Source: Streptomyces griseocarneus (GTDB taxonomy: Bacteria; Actinomycetota; Actinomycetes; Streptomycetales; Streptomycetaceae). From it: a DNA stretch of 64,000 nt. The translations under genes and the position numbers were made by a program. The DNA is taken from NCBI RefSeq assembly GCF_014655595.1, contig NZ_BNBL01000001.1, positions 784,310-848,309 of the forward strand. Reading direction: 5' to 3'. Under the pieces are notes generated by a model that worked only from the letters and a program-made list of their open reading frames with translations, made no database searches and was not told the DNA's origin. Below, one piece after another: positions 8,816 through 17,405 of the stretch. The first letter of the stretch is position 1. The number at the start of each line of letters is the position of its first letter.

Positions 8816-10056
8816 GACCCCACCTGCTCCACCGTCAGCACCTCGGTGATGCCCCGCGCCGCCAGGTGCCCGGCGTCGTCCGCCCGCTGGGCCAGGACGA
8901 CCGCCGGGCGGACCCCGTCGGCGGCCAGCCGCATCCACGCCTCGAAGAACGCCCCGCCGGGCGCGCACACCGCCCGCGACGGTGCTGTTTCCTCGTCGCC
9001 CGCGTCCACCGCGAGCGCCGTCCGCCGGACGGCCGGAGCCGGAGGATCCTCCTCCCGCCACCGTCGTACCAGCCGTGAGACCACCTCCCCGGCGGGTTTG
9101 ATCCGCCGGTCGTTGGTGAACAGGCCGAGCCCGTACTCGAGCTCCGGAAAGTCCGCCAGCGCGCGGTCGACGTCATGGGAGCACCACCAGGTGATCCCCC
9201 ACAGGTCCGGGCAGTCGGACGCGGCGGCGATCGTCGCCTCGGTGAACTCCGCCGCCCGCTCCGGCGGGACGTGCGGGGCCGGCGCCCCGACCTCCTGCAG
9301 CCAGACGGGGCGGCCGGGATCGGTGGCCCAGGCCTTGGACAGCTCGACGAGGTACGCGGCGTGCCGGACGGTGGCGGCGCCGCTGTGCCCGTGGCGCTGT
9401 GCGGTGCCGTTGAACACCCAGGAGTGGACCGCCGTCATGGCCCCCAGACGCGCGGAGTGGGCGGGGGTGAAGGGATGCGTGCCGTCGTGGAACGCGGCGT
9501 CGTACGACGCGTGCAGGTGGATGCGGCCCGGCGCGCCCTTCTCGCACGCGTCGAGCATCCCGCGCAGCCAGCGGCCGGCCTGTTCGGGGCCGATCCGGTC
9601 GGGGTCGGGGTGCGGGGGGCCGGAGAACTGGTTGACCTCGTTGCCGACGGTCATCCCGAGGAAGTGGGGCCGGTCCGCGAGCGCCCCGGCCAGGGCGGTC
9701 AGGTACGCGGCCTGGGCCCCGACGACGTCGGGATCGGTGAAGAGGTTGCGGCGGTGCCAGGTGGTGGTCCAGGAGGGGACGAAGTCGAAGCTGGAGAGGT
9801 GGCCCTGCAGCCCGTCGACGGCGACGTCGAGCCCGCGCTCACCGGCCGCGTCCACCAGCTGCGCGAGCTGCTCGACGGCGCGCGGGCGGATGAGGGTGCG
9901 GTTGGGCTGGAAGAGGGGCCAAAGGGGGAAGACGCGGATGTGGTCGACGCCGAGGGCGGCGACGGAGTCCAGGTCGGCGCGGACGCCGTCCAGGTCGAAG
10001 TCGAGCCAGTGGTGGAACCAGCCCCGGGTGGGGGTGTAGTTGACGCCGAAGCGCAT
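8812..10056 (-). CDS. GH5 glycosidase, likely GH5_18-type beta-mannosidase
   Basis: This 414-residue TIM-barrel glycosidase belongs to family 5. It opens with MRFGVNYTPTRGWFHHW. The acid/base motif GNEVNQF lies near residue 137 and the nucleophile motif WLQEVGAP near residue 251, so both catalytic Glu residues are present. There is no signal peptide and it is presumably cytoplasmic. GH5_18 members in actinobacteria are known to cleave Man-beta-1,4-GlcNAc, the core left after ENGase and alpha-mannosidase action. Subfamily assignment here rests on overall sequence feel and on context between GH85 and the sugar permeases, so treat it as probable. The last roughly 80 residues look like a C-terminal extension. 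The 16-base gap to the upstream permease gene indicates one operon. Confidence 0.85.
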   Translation of the reverse strand: MRFGVNYTPTRGWFHHWLDFDLDGVRADLDSVAALGVDHIRVFPLWPLFQPNRTLIRPRAVEQLAQLVDAAGERGLDVAVDGLQGHLSSFDFVPSWTTTWHRRNLFTDPDVVGAQAAYLTALAGALADRPHFLGMTVGNEVNQFSGPPHPDPDRIGPEQAGRWLRGMLDACEKGAPGRIHLHASYDAAFHDGTHPFTPAHSARLGAMTAVHSWVFNGTAQRHGHSGAATVRHAAYLVELSKAWATDPGRPVWLQEVGAPAPHVPPERAAEFTEATIAAASDCPDLWGITWWCSHDVDRALADFPELEYGLGLFTNDRRIKPAGEVVSRLVRRWREEDPPAPAVRRTALAVDAGDEETAPSRAVCAPGGAFFEAWMRLAADGVRPAVVLAQRADDAGHLAARGITEVLTVEQVGS

Positions 10057-10072
10057 CAGGCGTTCCGTCCCT

Positions 10073-10903
10073 TCAGCCTTTGACGGCGCCCTCGCCGACG
10101 CCGCGGAAGAAGTACCGCTGGAGGCAGGCGAACATCACGACGAGCGGGGCGACCGCGATGACCGTGCCGGCGGCGACCAGCCGGGGGTTCTGGGCGAACG
10201 TGCCGTGGAGGAAGTTCAGGCCGACGGTCAGCGTGAAGTTCTCCGAGTCGGAGAGCACGATCAGCGGCCAGAGGAAGTCGTCCCACGCGCCCATGAACGA
10301 GAAGATCGCGACGACCGCCAGCGTGCCCCGCACCGACGGCAGCGCGATCCGGGTGAACCGCTGCCAGACGTTCGCCCCGTCGATGACGGCCGCCTCCTCG
10401 ACCTCGTAGGGCACGGCGGCGAAGGCGTTCCGCATGAGCAGGACGTTCAGGGCGCCGACGGATCCGGGCAGGACGACGGCGGTGAGGGTGTTGTTCAGGT
10501 GGAGGTCGCGGACCATGGTGAACTGCGCGATGATCACGGACTCCAGGGGCACCAGCAGCGCCAGCACGAACGCGAGACCGGCGACCGCCCGCCCCCGGAA
10601 GCGCAGCCGCGCCAGCGCGTAGCCCGCCATCGAGGCGCCGGCGAGATTGGTGAGCACGCTCGCCACGGCGACCCGCAGGGAGTTCAGCGCGTAGTCCCAG
10701 ACGGGGATGATGTCCGCGACCTCGGCGTAGTTGCCCGTCGTCGGGTGCGCGGGCAGGAAGCGCGGCGGCGAGGTGTAGACGTCCTCCGTCGTCCCCTTGA
10801 GCGAGGTGGACAGCTGCCACAGGAACGGGCCGACGGTGACGGCCAGGACGAGGAGCATCAGGAGGTGGCGCAGCGCCTTCTCCCAGCCGGGCGTGCGCCG
10901 CAT
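10073..10903 (-). CDS. Carbohydrate ABC transporter permease, MalG type
   Basis: This 276-residue inner-membrane permease of the CUT1 sugar transporter family has about six hydrophobic segments. The cytoplasmic EAA loop reads EEAAVIDGANVWQRF near residues 170-190 and is the docking site for the ATPase subunit. ATG 10903 overlaps the stop of the MalF-type gene by one base (TGATG), giving tight coupling. Its place between the GH5 gene and the MalF and binding-protein genes suggests it imports N-glycan oligosaccharides. No ATPase gene is present in the operon. Streptomyces CUT1 systems commonly share the ATPase MsiK, encoded elsewhere. Confidence 0.93.
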   Translation of the reverse strand: MRRTPGWEKALRHLLMLLVLAVTVGPFLWQLSTSLKGTTEDVYTSPPRFLPAHPTTGNYAEVADIIPVWDYALNSLRVAVASVLTNLAGASMAGYALARLRFRGRAVAGLAFVLALLVPLESVIIAQFTMVRDLHLNNTLTAVVLPGSVGALNVLLMRNAFAAVPYEVEEAAVIDGANVWQRFTRIALPSVRGTLAVVAIFSFMGAWDDFLWPLIVLSDSENFTLTVGLNFLHGTFAQNPRLVAAGTVIAVAPLVVMFACLQRYFFRGVGEGAVKG

Positions 10904-11778
10904 CAGGCGTCCTCCTCGCGGCCGGCGCGCAGCACCAGCAGCATCAGCAGCAGCGTGATGACGAAGACGACCAGCGAGATGGCCGAGGCGTAGCCCACCC
11001 GGCCGTTGAGCCCGGTGCCGGTGCGCTGGACGAGCATGACCAGCGTGGTGTCCTGCCCGGCCGGCCCGCCGGTCGGCCCGGCCATCAGATAGACCTCGGA
11101 GAAGACCTTGAACGCCGCCACCGACGACAGCGCGCCGACCAGCACCATGGTGGAGCGCACGGCCGGCACGGTCACGCTCACGAAGCGGCGCAGCGCGCCC
11201 GCCCCGTCGACGGCGGCCGCCTCGTGCAGCTCGCGGGGGACGTTCCCCAGCGCCGCGAGGTAGATGACCATGTAGTAGCCCAGCCCCTTCCAGACCGTGA
11301 GCGCCATGGCGCTGAGCAGCAGCAGCCACGCGTCACCCAGGAAGTGCACCGGTCCGGCCCCCAGGACGCCCAGGATGCCGTTGACCAGGCCCCGGTCGTC
11401 CAGCATCCACACCCAGATCAGGGCCGCCACGACGACGGACGCGACCACGGGCGTGTAGAAGGCGGAGCGGAAGAAGGCGACGCCCGGCAGCCGCTTCTGC
11501 ACCAGCAGCGCCAGCAGCAACGGCAGCAGCACCGTGAACGGCACCACGAGGAGTACGTACAGACCGCTGTTGCGCAGGGCGACCCAGAACTGTTCGTCCT
11601 CCAGCAGGGCGCGGAAGTTCTCCAGCCCCACCCAGCGGCCGGGCGTGAGCGTGCGGGCATCGGTGAACGCCTTGTGCACGGTGCTGAGGAAGGGGTAGAG
11701 GCTGAAGGCGGCGACCACGGCGAGGCCGGGCAGCAGGAGCAGCCAGGGACTGAGGGCCCGGTGCGTACGTCGGGACAC
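10903..11778 (-). CDS. Carbohydrate ABC transporter permease, MalF type
   Basis: This 291-residue permease is the partner of the MalG-type protein. Six hydrophobic segments are visible, the first at about residues 10-30 (LLLLPGLAVVAAFSLYPF). The EAA loop EAAAVDGAGALRRF lies near residue 190. It starts at GTG 11778, seven bases after the stop of the binding-protein gene. Together with that lipoprotein it should form the translocation path of the importer. The substrate is inferred from the neighbouring GH85, GH5 and GH38 genes. Confidence 0.93.
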   Translation of the reverse strand: MSRRTHRALSPWLLLLPGLAVVAAFSLYPFLSTVHKAFTDARTLTPGRWVGLENFRALLEDEQFWVALRNSGLYVLLVVPFTVLLPLLLALLVQKRLPGVAFFRSAFYTPVVASVVVAALIWVWMLDDRGLVNGILGVLGAGPVHFLGDAWLLLLSAMALTVWKGLGYYMVIYLAALGNVPRELHEAAAVDGAGALRRFVSVTVPAVRSTMVLVGALSSVAAFKVFSEVYLMAGPTGGPAGQDTTLVMLVQRTGTGLNGRVGYASAISLVVFVITLLLMLLVLRAGREEDA

Positions 11779-11785
11779 CGCGGGG

Positions 11786-13081
11786 TCAGCCCCGCTCGAG
11801 GAGCGCGTTGCTCTGCGCGGCCGCGTCGTCGAGCGCCCGGCGGGGTGACTTCTTTCCCTGGAGGGCCTTGGCGACCTCGTTCCTGAGCACCGTCTTCATC
11901 TCGTCGCTCATCACGACGGGCGTGTAATTCACCGCACCCTTGAGCATCCTCGCCGACGCCACCCGGACCCGGCCCGCGTCGGTGCCGTCGTCCTTCGTCC
12001 AGTACGGGTCCTGGAGCGAACCCCTCGTGCTGGGGAAGACGGCGACCTTGTGCGCGAACTCCTCCTGCCTCTCGCGGCCGGTGACGAAATGGGCGAAGGC
12101 GACCGCGGCGGCCTTGTGCCGGCTCTTCTCGCTCACCGCCAGGCCCATCACGTACATGTTGGGCTTTCCGGTGTTGTTGGGGGCGTCGGTGATGCCGAGG
12201 TCGCGGTAGAGGCCGGGCGCGTTCTTCCTGAAGGTCTCCAGGTCATGGGCGCTGCCCGGATTCATGGCGACCTTCTGTTCCAGGAATTTCTGCCCCGCCT
12301 TCTCCGGCGTGTTGGTCAGCGCCTGCGCATCGAGGCCGCCGCGGTCGTAGAGCTCCTTGTACCTGCCGAGGAGTTCCACGCCCTTCGGCTCGTTGTAGGT
12401 GAACTTCGTGGCGTCGTCGTTCATCAGCCGCACGCCGTAGCGCCCGAAGTCCTCGATGGCGGGGGCGCTCGCCAGGGTGGCGGCCCTTCCGCCCGGCGCG
12501 CCCGCCAACCGGCCGGCGGCGGCGAACAACTCGTCGTACGTCCTCGGCGGCTTCTCGGGATCGAGGCCGGCCTTGCGGAAGAGCGCCTTGTTGTAGAAGA
12601 GCGGCCCGGTGTTCAGATACCAGGGGAAGGCGTACGCGCCCGACAGCCCCGGCAGCACATTGCCCTGCCACGCCTCCGGGGTGTACTCGTCCTTGAACCG
12701 CGCCGCCGCCTTCTCCTTGTCGAGATTCATCAGCAACCCGGCCCTCGCCAGGGGATGGGAGAGGTCGGGGGAGACGTTGACGACGTCCGGCAGCGTGCCG
12801 CCGCCGGCATCGGCGCTGAGCTTCTCGGCGTAGTGCTCGGCGGGCTGGTCGACCCATTTGACCTTCACGTCCGGGTACTTCTGCTCGAAATCCCGCACCA
12901 CGCCGTCGAAGTAGTCCTTGAAGTTCGCGCGCAGATTCCAGGTCTGGAAGGTGATGCGGCCCTCCGGCTTTCCGTCCGCGCTCGAGCCCCCGCCGCCGTC
13001 GTCCCCCGGGCCACAGGCGGTGAGCAGCAGCGCTGCGGCGAGAAGCGGTACGGCGACGGGTCTGGACCGGCGTATGGGCAT
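11786..13081 (-). CDS. Extracellular sugar-binding lipoprotein of ABC importer
   Basis: This 431-residue solute-binding protein is of the family 1 (MalE-like) type. The N-terminal signal ends in lipobox LLTAC with Cys23 as the lipid-anchored residue, followed by a Gly/Asp/Ser linker. The mature part has typical features such as ITFQTWN near residue 42 and repeated aromatic residues for sugar stacking. It is the first gene of the N-glycan operon. A candidate promoter and a LacI-type operator lie just upstream. It should capture oligosaccharides released outside the cell by the GH85 enzyme. The exact glycan bound cannot be read from sequence. Confidence 0.93.
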   Translation of the reverse strand: MPIRRSRPVAVPLLAAALLLTACGPGDDGGGGSSADGKPEGRITFQTWNLRANFKDYFDGVVRDFEQKYPDVKVKWVDQPAEHYAEKLSADAGGGTLPDVVNVSPDLSHPLARAGLLMNLDKEKAAARFKDEYTPEAWQGNVLPGLSGAYAFPWYLNTGPLFYNKALFRKAGLDPEKPPRTYDELFAAAGRLAGAPGGRAATLASAPAIEDFGRYGVRLMNDDATKFTYNEPKGVELLGRYKELYDRGGLDAQALTNTPEKAGQKFLEQKVAMNPGSAHDLETFRKNAPGLYRDLGITDAPNNTGKPNMYVMGLAVSEKSRHKAAAVAFAHFVTGRERQEEFAHKVAVFPSTRGSLQDPYWTKDDGTDAGRVRVASARMLKGAVNYTPVVMSDEMKTVLRNEVAKALQGKKSPRRALDDAAAQSNALLERG

Positions 13082-13125
13082 GGCGGGAGGAGCTCCTTCG
13101 ATCGGGTCGGCAGGAGGCAGGTCAA

Positions 13126-13154
13126 AACCTGCACCCGGTACGGGAGTTCGTCAA
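13126..13154 (-). promoter_or_regulatory. Candidate promoter of the N-glycan operon
   Basis: On the minus strand a -35 box TTGACG (13154-13149) is spaced 17 bases from CAGGTT (13131-13126). This places transcription start about 35-40 bases before the ATG at 13081. The LacI-type palindrome at 13170-13183 lies about 15 bases upstream of the -35 box. The -35 is good and the -10 is weak. Confidence 0.45.
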
Positions 13155-13169
13155 TACTGCCGTCGCGTG

Positions 13170-13183
13170 CTAATGCGCTTTAG
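13170..13183. promoter_or_regulatory. LacI-family operator between binding-protein gene and regulator gene
   Basis: The 14-base sequence CTAATGCGCTTTAG is an imperfect palindrome centred on CG. The two 7-base halves match at six positions, and the form CTAAaGCGCtTTAG is typical of LacI/GalR operators. It lies between divergent genes, 47 bases before the regulator ATG. TAGTGT at 13181-13186 could be the -10 box of the regulator gene, in which case the operator overlaps it and the regulator would also repress itself. Confidence 0.7.
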
Positions 13184-13230
13184 TGTGGTGGGGCAGGTCT
13201 CCCCGAAGCGTCCCGGCGGGAAGGACAGCC

Positions 13231-14280
13231 ATGCGCCGCAGGCCGGCCCGCAGGCCGACGATGAAGGACGTCGCGCGCCGCGCCGGCGTCTCGGAGAGCG
13301 CGGTGTCCTTCGCGCTCAACGGCAGGCCCGGCGTCTCGGACGCGACGCGCGAGCGCGTCCGCCGCGTCGCCGAGCAGCTCGGCTGGCACCCCAGCGCCGC
13401 CGCCCGGGCGCTGTCCGGCGAGGGCGCGGCGACCGTCGGCCTCGTCCTGGCCCGCCCGGCCCGCACCCTCGGCGTCGATTCCTTCTTCCTCCAGCTCGTC
13501 TCCGGCGTCCAGGAGGCCCTCGCCGCCCGTGGCCTCGGCCTGCTCTTCCAGGTCGTGGAGGACCTGGCCGCCGAATGCGCCGTCCACCGCCGCTGGTGGG
13601 CCGAACACCGCGTGGACGGCCTGCTCGTCGTCGACCCCCGCGACGGCGACCCCCGGCCCGCGCTCCTGGCGGAGCTGGGCCTGCCCGCCGTGATCGTCGG
13701 CGCCCCGGCCGTCGCCGCCCCGCCCGGCGCGGCGATCTCCACCGTCTGGGCCGACGACACCGGCGCCATGGCCTCGGTCGTCGACTGCCTCCACCGCCTG
13801 GGCCACCGCCGCATCGCGCACATCGCGGGCCTGCCGGAGCTCGCCCACACCCGCCGCCGCATCGACTCCCTGCGCGCCGAGGCCGCCCGCCGCGGCCTGA
13901 CCGGCGCGGTCTCGGTGACCACCGACTACTCCGACGCCCAGGGCGCCGAGGCCACCCGCCGCGTCCTGTCCGCCCGCCGGCCGCCCACCGCGATCGTCTA
14001 CGACAACGACGTCATGGCCGTGGCCGGCCTGGCGGTGGCCGCCGAGCGCGGAATGCGCGTCCCCGCCGACCTGTCCATCGTCGCCTGGGACGACTCGGTC
14101 CTCTGCCGCAACACCCACCCCGCCCTCACCGCCCTGACCCGGGACACCGCCGCCTTCGGCCGCCACGCCGCCCACCACCTCATCACCCTCCTCGACGGCG
14201 GCCCCCCGCTCAGCGTCCAGGACGCGATGCCGCGCCTGACCCGACGGGGCAGCACGGGGACGGTGACCACGAACGGGTGA
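13231..14280 (+). CDS. LacI-family transcriptional regulator of the N-glycan operon
   Basis: This 349-residue repressor has an N-terminal helix-turn-helix at about residues 10-32 (TMKDVARRAGVSESAVSFAL) and a minor-groove hinge around residues 50-60. A periplasmic-binding-like sensor domain of about 280 residues follows. I chose ATG 13231 because GGGAAGGA precedes it at normal spacing and the HTH then begins at the usual position. It is divergent from the sugar importer and glycosidase operon, with a LacI-type palindrome in the shared intergenic region. The likely inducer is a mannose- or GlcNAc-containing fragment, which is inference. Confidence 0.93.
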   Translation: MRRRPARRPTMKDVARRAGVSESAVSFALNGRPGVSDATRERVRRVAEQLGWHPSAAARALSGEGAATVGLVLARPARTLGVDSFFLQLVSGVQEALAARGLGLLFQVVEDLAAECAVHRRWWAEHRVDGLLVVDPRDGDPRPALLAELGLPAVIVGAPAVAAPPGAAISTVWADDTGAMASVVDCLHRLGHRRIAHIAGLPELAHTRRRIDSLRAEAARRGLTGAVSVTTDYSDAQGAEATRRVLSARRPPTAIVYDNDVMAVAGLAVAAERGMRVPADLSIVAWDDSVLCRNTHPALTALTRDTAAFGRHAAHHLITLLDGGPPLSVQDAMPRLTRRGSTGTVTTNG

Positions 14281-14395
14281 ACAGCACACAGCTGAAAGGA
14301 TCTTGACGAACCGTCCGATCTTGCGAGAACCGCCGGTCGATGTCAGTGGCCCGTACTACGCTGCCGAAAAAAATCGTCCATGACGAGAGGCGTAC

Positions 14396-15958
14396 GTGGC
14401 CAGCACCCATAACCAGCAGGTCCTGGCGGACCACAAGGCGAAGTTCGAACGGAAGGTCGAGGGCGGCCGCGAGTTCAACAAGCTCCTGCTCGAAATGGGC
14501 GCGGAGCCCAACAAGTTCGTGGAGGACCCCCGGGACGGCCGACGCTGGTGGATCTACATCACCCTGCCCGAGAACGTCCGGGAGACCTTCGACCTGCACC
14601 TCGAGGTCCTGTGCCTGTCCGCCTCGTACGAGAGGGTGGAGCCGCGCACCCTCAACACCATCGCGGAGCGCCTGCACGCCGGTGAGGCCCGGCTCGACCC
14701 CGACTTCGCCATCCTGCTGACCCCGGACCGCTCGGCGGCCGACCTCGTCAAGCGCCGTCGCGGGCAACTCGCCATCCTCACCGTCGACGCGAACGAGCTG
14801 CGCCGCGGGCCTCAGGTCGGCCTCCGGGAGCGCATCGCCAGGATCATGGTCACGCACGACCACTACGACCTGACCACTCCCATCACCGAACCCGTGGCGT
14901 TCTACGGACGGCGGGCCGAGGTGGCGAAGCTCGACTTCGCGCTGGACCGGGGGCAGCACGTCGGGGTGTTCGGGCTCCGCAAGGCGGGCAAGACCTCGCT
15001 GCTCAACTTCGTCTCCCAGCACCGCGAGGGCCTCGGCAAACCGGTGGTGCGCCTGGAGATCAGCGGACTGACGGCCGAGCAGTTCCAGCTGGCCCTCCTG
15101 GAGAACTGCCACCGGATGGTCCGGCAGACCGGCAGGGCGGTTCCCCGGCTGATGACGCTCACCCGGGACGGCAATCCGAATCCGGCGATTCCGCTCGAAA
15201 CCTACTGGATTCGCGATCTCCGCAGCCTCCTGGACGCGCTGCCGGGCCGGCTGGAGCTGTTCATCGACGAGATCGACCAGGCCTGGCCCGGCGGCCGCTC
15301 CAACGTCGGCGCGCAGGAGGCGACCGCCGTCCTGAAGTGCCTCATCCAGCTGCGCGGCGTGATCCAGAGCCGGGACGCCGAGGGCGAGAACAGCATCGCC
15401 ATCGTCTGCGCCGGGGTGGACCCCGCCATCTTCGAGCGGCCCCTCCTCAACGGTCGCGACAACCTCCTGTACAAGTTCGCGCGGCTGTCCTTCCTCTCCC
15501 CGATGAAACGGGACGAGATGCAGGAGATGGTGCGCAGCCTCGGCAGGCGCATGGGGCTGCGCTACCGGGACGCCACGACGATCGACTTCCTCTACCGGGA
15601 GTTCGGCGGTCACCCATTACTCACCCGCAAGGCCTGCTCGGCGGCGGCCGGCAAACGCCCGGACAAGGAGATCCCCTGGCACGTCCCGCTGTCCGCGCTG
15701 CGGGAGGCGTCCGTCCTGCACGGACCCAACAGCCCGCAGTCCGAGGTCGCGGACGTGCTGGAATCGTTCACCGAGTGGTTCGGGGACGAGGCGGCCATGC
15801 TCCCGCTCCTGTGGTCCGAGGACCACAGGGAGTGCGAGGAGGCCAGGGACTGGGCGCGCAGCGAGCCGGACATGGCCGCGCACCTGGTGTCGTACGGCAT
15901 CACCGACGAGAACTGGGCCCCGCGGATCCACGCCATGCGGGCCCTGGTGCTGAGGTGA
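14396..15958 (+). CDS. STAND/AAA-like P-loop ATPase with uncharacterised N-terminal domain
   Basis: This 520-residue protein starts at GTG 14396, preceded by GAGAGG. Residues 1-150 form a domain I do not recognise. It has alternating strands (DFAILLT, QLAILTVDA) that could be a degenerate nuclease-like or Rossmann-like fold. Residues about 165-400 are an ATPase with Walker A GLRKAGKT at 193-200 and Walker B LELFIDEIDQ with Asp291-Glu292, as in AAA ATPases of the archaeal and STAND type. The C-terminal 120 residues are helical and resemble a winged-helix region. The next ATPase gene overlaps it by four bases (GTGA), so the two proteins are made together. Such paired ATPases are common in anti-phage or conflict islands. 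Function here is unknown. Confidence 0.75.
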   Translation: MASTHNQQVLADHKAKFERKVEGGREFNKLLLEMGAEPNKFVEDPRDGRRWWIYITLPENVRETFDLHLEVLCLSASYERVEPRTLNTIAERLHAGEARLDPDFAILLTPDRSAADLVKRRRGQLAILTVDANELRRGPQVGLRERIARIMVTHDHYDLTTPITEPVAFYGRRAEVAKLDFALDRGQHVGVFGLRKAGKTSLLNFVSQHREGLGKPVVRLEISGLTAEQFQLALLENCHRMVRQTGRAVPRLMTLTRDGNPNPAIPLETYWIRDLRSLLDALPGRLELFIDEIDQAWPGGRSNVGAQEATAVLKCLIQLRGVIQSRDAEGENSIAIVCAGVDPAIFERPLLNGRDNLLYKFARLSFLSPMKRDEMQEMVRSLGRRMGLRYRDATTIDFLYREFGGHPLLTRKACSAAAGKRPDKEIPWHVPLSALREASVLHGPNSPQSEVADVLESFTEWFGDEAAMLPLLWSEDHRECEEARDWARSEPDMAAHLVSYGITDENWAPRIHAMRALVLR

Positions 15959-17202
15959 GGCTGCTGCCGGCCCAGCGCCGGTGGGTGCAGACCGTCTGCG
16001 AGCACCTGATCGACGGGGAGACCGTCATCGTGCGGGGCGTGCCGGGCTCGGGCAAGAGCACCCTGCTCGGCGCGGTGGCCAGGGAACTGGGCGACACCGG
16101 CGTGACCACATGCGGGCGCAGCTGGACCGAGCAGAACCAGGACGCGCGGAGCGAGGACTTCCGGCGCCAGGTCGCGGCCGCCCTCGACAAGCACGGAACG
16201 GCCCATCTCCTCTTCGACGACTACCCGCACGCCCTGCGGAGGTCGCACGGCCTGCGCCTCCAGCGGACGCTGCTGCGGCTGCTGGTCGACGGAGAGCACG
16301 CCCCGGACATCGGCGCCCTGCTGACCGGACGCTGGGCCCGCAGCATGCACCTGGTCAGCAGCGGCTCCCCGCTGGTGGTGCGGGCGCGGGTGGTGCCGCT
16401 GCCCGTCGCGGCCGAGGACGACTTCGACGCCGTGTGCCGCCCCTGGCCGGTGAGCGCCGTCGAGGCCGTGGGAGGCAACGCGGCGCTGCTGGCGAAGGTG
16501 ACCCGGGTCCTGGACCGGCCGGCCCTCCACCAGGTGCACGAGACCGCCGAGGCGCTGGCCCCCCAGTGGGTCCAGGACGTGCCCTGGGCAGCCGTCGGAT
16601 GGATCAAGGAGGTGGTGCGCGCCGGACCCGCCGCCCTCCCGGCGGACGACTTCGCGGCCGAGGCCCTCGCGCCCCTGGTCTTTCCCGCGGGCGACGGGCG
16701 GTACGACGTGGTCGGCGCGCTACGGTCGGAAGCGGCCCGCACCGCGCTGGACGGCCGGGCCCCCACCTGGCCCGAGCGTTGGGACGAGTCCGTCGCCGCG
16801 TTCTGCGGGCTCCTCGCCGGAGTGCCGGAGACGGTATGGGTGGACCGCTATCTGGCCGTCGACCCGCCGACGCTGCTGCGGTTCGTCGAAGCCGTGCGGG
16901 CGACCTGCGGCACCCGCATCCGGATGCTGGTCGACAAGGACCAGGCCCATGGGGTCACCGCCTCCTTCACGGCCGCCCTCACCGCACTGAACTGCGCGAT
17001 CAGGCTCATGCACCCCGGAGACCGCAGGATGCTCCACGACCGGCAGCTGATCTTCCTGGGCGACCTCCAGGGCGGCGTGGTGATGCCCACCGGCAAGGTC
17101 CTCCTCTGCCAGAGCCCACCCGGCTCGGCAGTAGCCGTCCGAGCCCCCCTCCTCGAACGCCGCCTCATACTCGCCGCCTGGTCTCGCGCCCGCGTCCCGT
17201 GA
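15955..17202 (+). CDS. P-loop ATPase with C-terminal PLD/MIT_C-like domain, partner of the preceding ATPase
   Basis: This 415-residue protein starts at GTG 15955 inside the upstream stop (GTGA overlap). Walker A GVPGSGKST is at residues 28-36, very close to the N-terminus, and Walker B HLLFDDYP has Asp88-Asp89. The middle part resembles a small ATPase lid plus winged helix. Residues about 285-415 form a separate domain with a strand, then LHDRQLIFLG (His361-Asp362-Arg363), then VMPTGKVLL. This pattern recalls phospholipase-D-like MIT_C domains, which keep the fold but often lose the HxK catalytic pair. I infer an effector or target-binding domain. Neither partner has membrane segments. The assignment of the C-terminal domain is tentative. 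Confidence 0.7.
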   Translation: MRLLPAQRRWVQTVCEHLIDGETVIVRGVPGSGKSTLLGAVARELGDTGVTTCGRSWTEQNQDARSEDFRRQVAAALDKHGTAHLLFDDYPHALRRSHGLRLQRTLLRLLVDGEHAPDIGALLTGRWARSMHLVSSGSPLVVRARVVPLPVAAEDDFDAVCRPWPVSAVEAVGGNAALLAKVTRVLDRPALHQVHETAEALAPQWVQDVPWAAVGWIKEVVRAGPAALPADDFAAEALAPLVFPAGDGRYDVVGALRSEAARTALDGRAPTWPERWDESVAAFCGLLAGVPETVWVDRYLAVDPPTLLRFVEAVRATCGTRIRMLVDKDQAHGVTASFTAALTALNCAIRLMHPGDRRMLHDRQLIFLGDLQGGVVMPTGKVLLCQSPPGSAVAVRAPLLERRLILAAWSRARVP

Positions 17203-17210
17203 CCGCCCCT

Positions 17211-17405
17211 TCACTTCTTCCGCGACTTGATCAGCTTCTCCTTGGCCTCCTTCAACTCCTTCTGAAGAAGCAGAAGCCGCCCGCCCGCCGTCCACTCCCC
17301 CTGATGCCTCCAACAGCGCGAAGTCCCCCGCCTGACCGGCAGCCTGCACGGCTTACCGGCCCCGGTCCGCGCGCCACACCGCTGCGGCACCTTTGCCACC
17401 CTCAT
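17211..17405 (-). CDS. Small Cys/His-rich protein, HGG-type motif
   Basis: A 64-residue basic protein is read from ATG 17405, preceded by GGGTGGGAGG. It contains CGARTGAGKPC, then a gap of about eleven residues and CWRHQG, followed by a Lys/Glu-rich helix at the C-terminus. The spacing resembles the short HGGxTP-like zinc-ribbon-type proteins seen in phages and actinobacteria, in which CxxHGG ends the motif. It converges on the ATPase pair with an eight-base gap. Function is unknown. The coding potential is plausible rather than certain because the protein is short. Confidence 0.5.
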   Translation of the reverse strand: MRVAKVPQRCGARTGAGKPCRLPVRRGTSRCWRHQGEWTAGGRLLLLQKELKEAKEKLIKSRKK

